Assembly (NCBI GenBank): GCA_033964015.1
Contig: CM066912.1
Coordinates: 30,776,532 to 30,840,531 of the forward strand
Direction: 5' to 3'
DNA from: Scolanthus callimorphus
Lineage: Eukaryota; Cnidaria; Anthozoa; Actiniaria; Edwardsiidae
Length of the DNA: 64,000 bases
The notes under the pieces are model-generated. The model saw only the letters and a program-made list of their open reading frames with translations, was not told the DNA's origin and did no database searches. The translations under genes and the position numbers were made by a program. Within the stretch, counting starts at the first letter, position 1, and the number at the start of each line of letters is the position of its first letter. This document shows positions 61,795 through 64,000 of this stretch, piece by piece.

Positions 61795-63360
61795 CATTCG
61801 TTCGGAAAATAGAGTCCTATAAAGTGATCGAATGAAAACTGCACACCAAAAATGAGGCAAATCGGTTGCAACGCGACCGAGATACAATAGAGGCCCGCTG
61901 AATCACAGGCAGCCCAAGTATAATGGTCGTTAAAAAAATATTCTGGGTTGGCGATATTTATAGTGTTTATGTGGCTTTGTGTAAGAGTAATCGAAAAACT
62001 CGCTAAATTGCTATAAAATCGTCACTGAGTTCTGGTAAATGATGGCAAATAAAAGTAGAAGACTTACATTAAGTTGTCCTGTTGTCCTTTCCTCGTCTAG
62101 AGGCGTTTAAGAGTGTTTCCGAGGGTTCCACCGGGCCCCTCTAACCAGAGGGGAAGGCTCCAAACAACAATATCGAACGCCTCGCATCGCGACCGAATTT
62201 CTTCGATAAATCGCCACTCGATCGGCGCCCTAATCACACCAGGAGAACCGTCTTGCATATATCTTTCCTACAAAGCAGCGCTGTCTCGATTAAAACATCC
62301 GAACACGGTGAATTTCGGTATTTTTTCCGTTGAACTTCGACAAGCCAATTTCACCGACTTGCGAAGTCAGAGGCCCTTTGGCCCCAGGAAAACCGTTGCT
62401 CCAGTTACAGCGTTATCCTAGCCAGGCCTTCTGGCTTGATAGCCAGGCCTTCTGGCTTGATAGCCAGGCCTTCTCGCTTGATAGCCAATGGGGATTGTGA
62501 ACGACATGCAAATTTAGCCTGCCCCTACATGTGACAGTGACTTTTTGCGAGAAGGCCTGGCTATCAAGCCAGAAGGCCTGGCTATCAAGCCAGAAGGCCT
62601 GGCTAGGATAACGCTGTAACTGGAGCAACGGTTTTCCTGGGCCAAAGGGCCCCTGACTTCGCAAGTCGGTGAAATTGGCTTGTCGAAGTTGAACGGAAAA
62701 AATACCGAAATTCACCGTGTTCGGATGTTTTAATCGAGACAGCGCTGCTTTGTAGGAAAGATATATGCAAGACGGTTCTCCTGGTGTGATTAGGGCGCCG
62801 TTCGAGTGGCGATTTATCGAAGAAATTCGGTCGCGATGCGAGGCGTTCGATATTGTTGTTTGGAGCCTTCCCCTCTGGTTAGAGGGGCCCGGTGGAACCC
62901 TCGGAAACACTCTTTAACGCCTCTAGACGAGGAAAGGACAACAGGACAACTTAATGTAAGTCTTCTACTTTTATTTGCCATCATTTACCAGAACTCAGTG
63001 ACGATTTTATAGCAATTTAGCGAGTTTTTCGATTACTCTTACACAAAGCCACATAAACACTATAAATATCGCCAAGCCAGAATATTTTTTTAACGACCAT
63101 TATACTTGGGCTGCCTGTGGCTGAATACAATAATTTTCTTTAACCAAATCATAAAGTTCATAAAGTGATCTAAAATACAGTGATTTGTTAAAGAAAATTA
63201 TGTATTCAGCAGGCCATATCCCAGTTGCGTTTTAACCGATTCGCCTCATTGTTTGCATACAACTCTCTTTGGAGTTCGTCTTTCATTATTCGTGGACTAA
63301 AATCTAATAATTCGAAATTTTGCAAATCTGTGACGTCACACTTGAGGACTCTATTTGAAT
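61795..63360. mobile_element. Older inverted-repeat element hosting a nested insertion
   Basis: AATAGAGTCCT (61809) recurs inverted (63341), AATGAGGCAAATCGGTT (61851) recurs inverted as AACCGATTCGCCTCATT (about 63235-63251), and CCGCTGAAT (61895) recurs inverted as ATTCAGCAGG (63203). The central 63120-63210 is itself a hairpin (CTGAATACAATAATTTTCTT and its complement). The palindromic element at 61904-63119 sits inside it. Confidence 0.7.
61904..63119. mobile_element. 1.2-kb near-perfect palindrome with 7-bp TSD
   Basis: Arms 61904-62477 and 62547-63119 are almost identical inverted copies, starting CACAGGCAGCCCAAGTATAA, with a 69-bp loop. GCTGAAT flanks both sides exactly (61897-61903, 63120-63126). 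Each arm ends, next to the loop, with three copies of a TAGCCAGGCCTTCTGGCTTGA-type unit that is itself palindromic (AGCCAG/CTGGCT). Each arm also contains the same open frame of about 100 codons, facing inward in both cases. The frame has no known domain. The superfamily is not assigned; a 7-bp TSD is unusual. Confidence 0.9.
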
Positions 63361-64000
63361 GCAGGTAACGTATGCTTTGTTCAGAAAAAGATATTGAATC
63401 GGCAAATCTATTGTTCTCGATATAATTTCATTTTCCAATTCGTGGCAGGTGTTTCTCTTGAAGTTGATGGACTTCTAGAATTGACGAAAGATTATCAAGC
63501 TCAGAGAAAGACAAAACAAATACAGTAACTCTGAAAAATAACCTAATAATCTCGTTGGAAAACATACAGAAATTAATATATTCAAATCAAGGTGAAATTC
63601 TGAATTCCCTTATACTTCGAAAGATTTTTAAAAACACTTTGCAGGAGAAAACCGAAGGAATGTGGCTAAGTCGCCATTGCATTGGATTTTTGTCGACAAT
63701 TATTACTTTGCGATATTGCTGGTGCAAAGGTAGGCCAGATTTTCAAGGAGCACTTTTAAAAACTTAACATTTTATATTCTGATTATTATTATTATACCAG
63801 CATGTATTACCCCATTATATCTACAGGCTAAAATCAGCGATACAGATAATACATCAAAATTAAGCATGACAGGCGCGTAGTACCTGTACGCCAACATCGT
63901 GAAACCCCAAAAATACAACAAATATAATTTAAATGCAATTTCCCTTCCATTTATCGGCGAAATGTCGGGAGAGACACCCGGGCCGTTCTAAAAACCGTTT
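63361..64000. other. Unassigned to the window end
   Basis: AT-rich; a 70-codon frame at 63555-63767 lacks motifs. No RNA gene or clear repeat seen. Confidence 0.4.

Noticed and set aside
62113..62910. Two paralogous genes facing each other
   Set aside because: They are the same sequence in the two arms of a palindrome, with no domain and no splice or promoter evidence.

Overview
The window is eukaryotic, intron-bearing, AT-rich nuclear DNA with very low gene density and many repeats. A class A peptide-type GPCR, a trihelix/SANT-type protein, a GT31 glycosyltransferase, a BEL/Pao retrotransposon, a CR1/L2-like LINE with an N-terminal zinc finger, and dozens of short inverted-repeat elements together fit an invertebrate metazoan. 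I infer a cnidarian, most likely an anthozoan (coral or anemone); no marker gene here proves it.

Layout. 0-29 kb: no protein gene I can name. It holds two tRNA-Pro genes (4955-5026 +, 5514-5584 -), a possible two-exon gene fragment (17.8-19.7 kb +), and many MITE-like elements, foldbacks and tandem duplications, several with clear target-site duplications (TSDs). 29.4-37.0 kb: a complete, very young BEL/Pao LTR retrotransposon on the minus strand, with 661/660-bp LTRs that differ by one base and a 5-bp TSD. 37.8-41.3 kb: a minus-strand LINE with endonuclease and reverse transcriptase. 43.99-46.72 kb: a two-exon GPCR gene on the plus strand whose intron carries 91-bp tandem repeats and a foldback. 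47-55 kb: minisatellites, hAT-like and Mutator-like non-autonomous elements. 55.3-56.6 kb: a two-exon minus-strand gene for a SANT/trihelix DNA-binding protein with a C-terminal helical tail. 58.3-60.0 kb: a minus-strand GT31 beta-1,3-glycosyltransferase split by a 699-bp inverted-repeat insertion just after its DxD motif. 61.8-63.4 kb: a 1.2-kb near-perfect palindrome with a 7-bp TSD, nested in an older inverted-repeat element.

Two observations stand out. First, nearly every real coding sequence, one tRNA anticodon loop and the single LTR difference show one-base length changes at short homopolymers. This looks like consensus error in a long-read assembly, so frameshifts here should not be read as pseudogenisation without checking. 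Second, the GT31 insertion has inverted repeats whose ends read GT...AG in the gene's orientation, resembling a transposon-born (introner-type) intron, although simple splicing would leave seven extra bases. I found no operon-like or defence-like system; what is unusual here is the density and variety of non-autonomous inverted-repeat elements.
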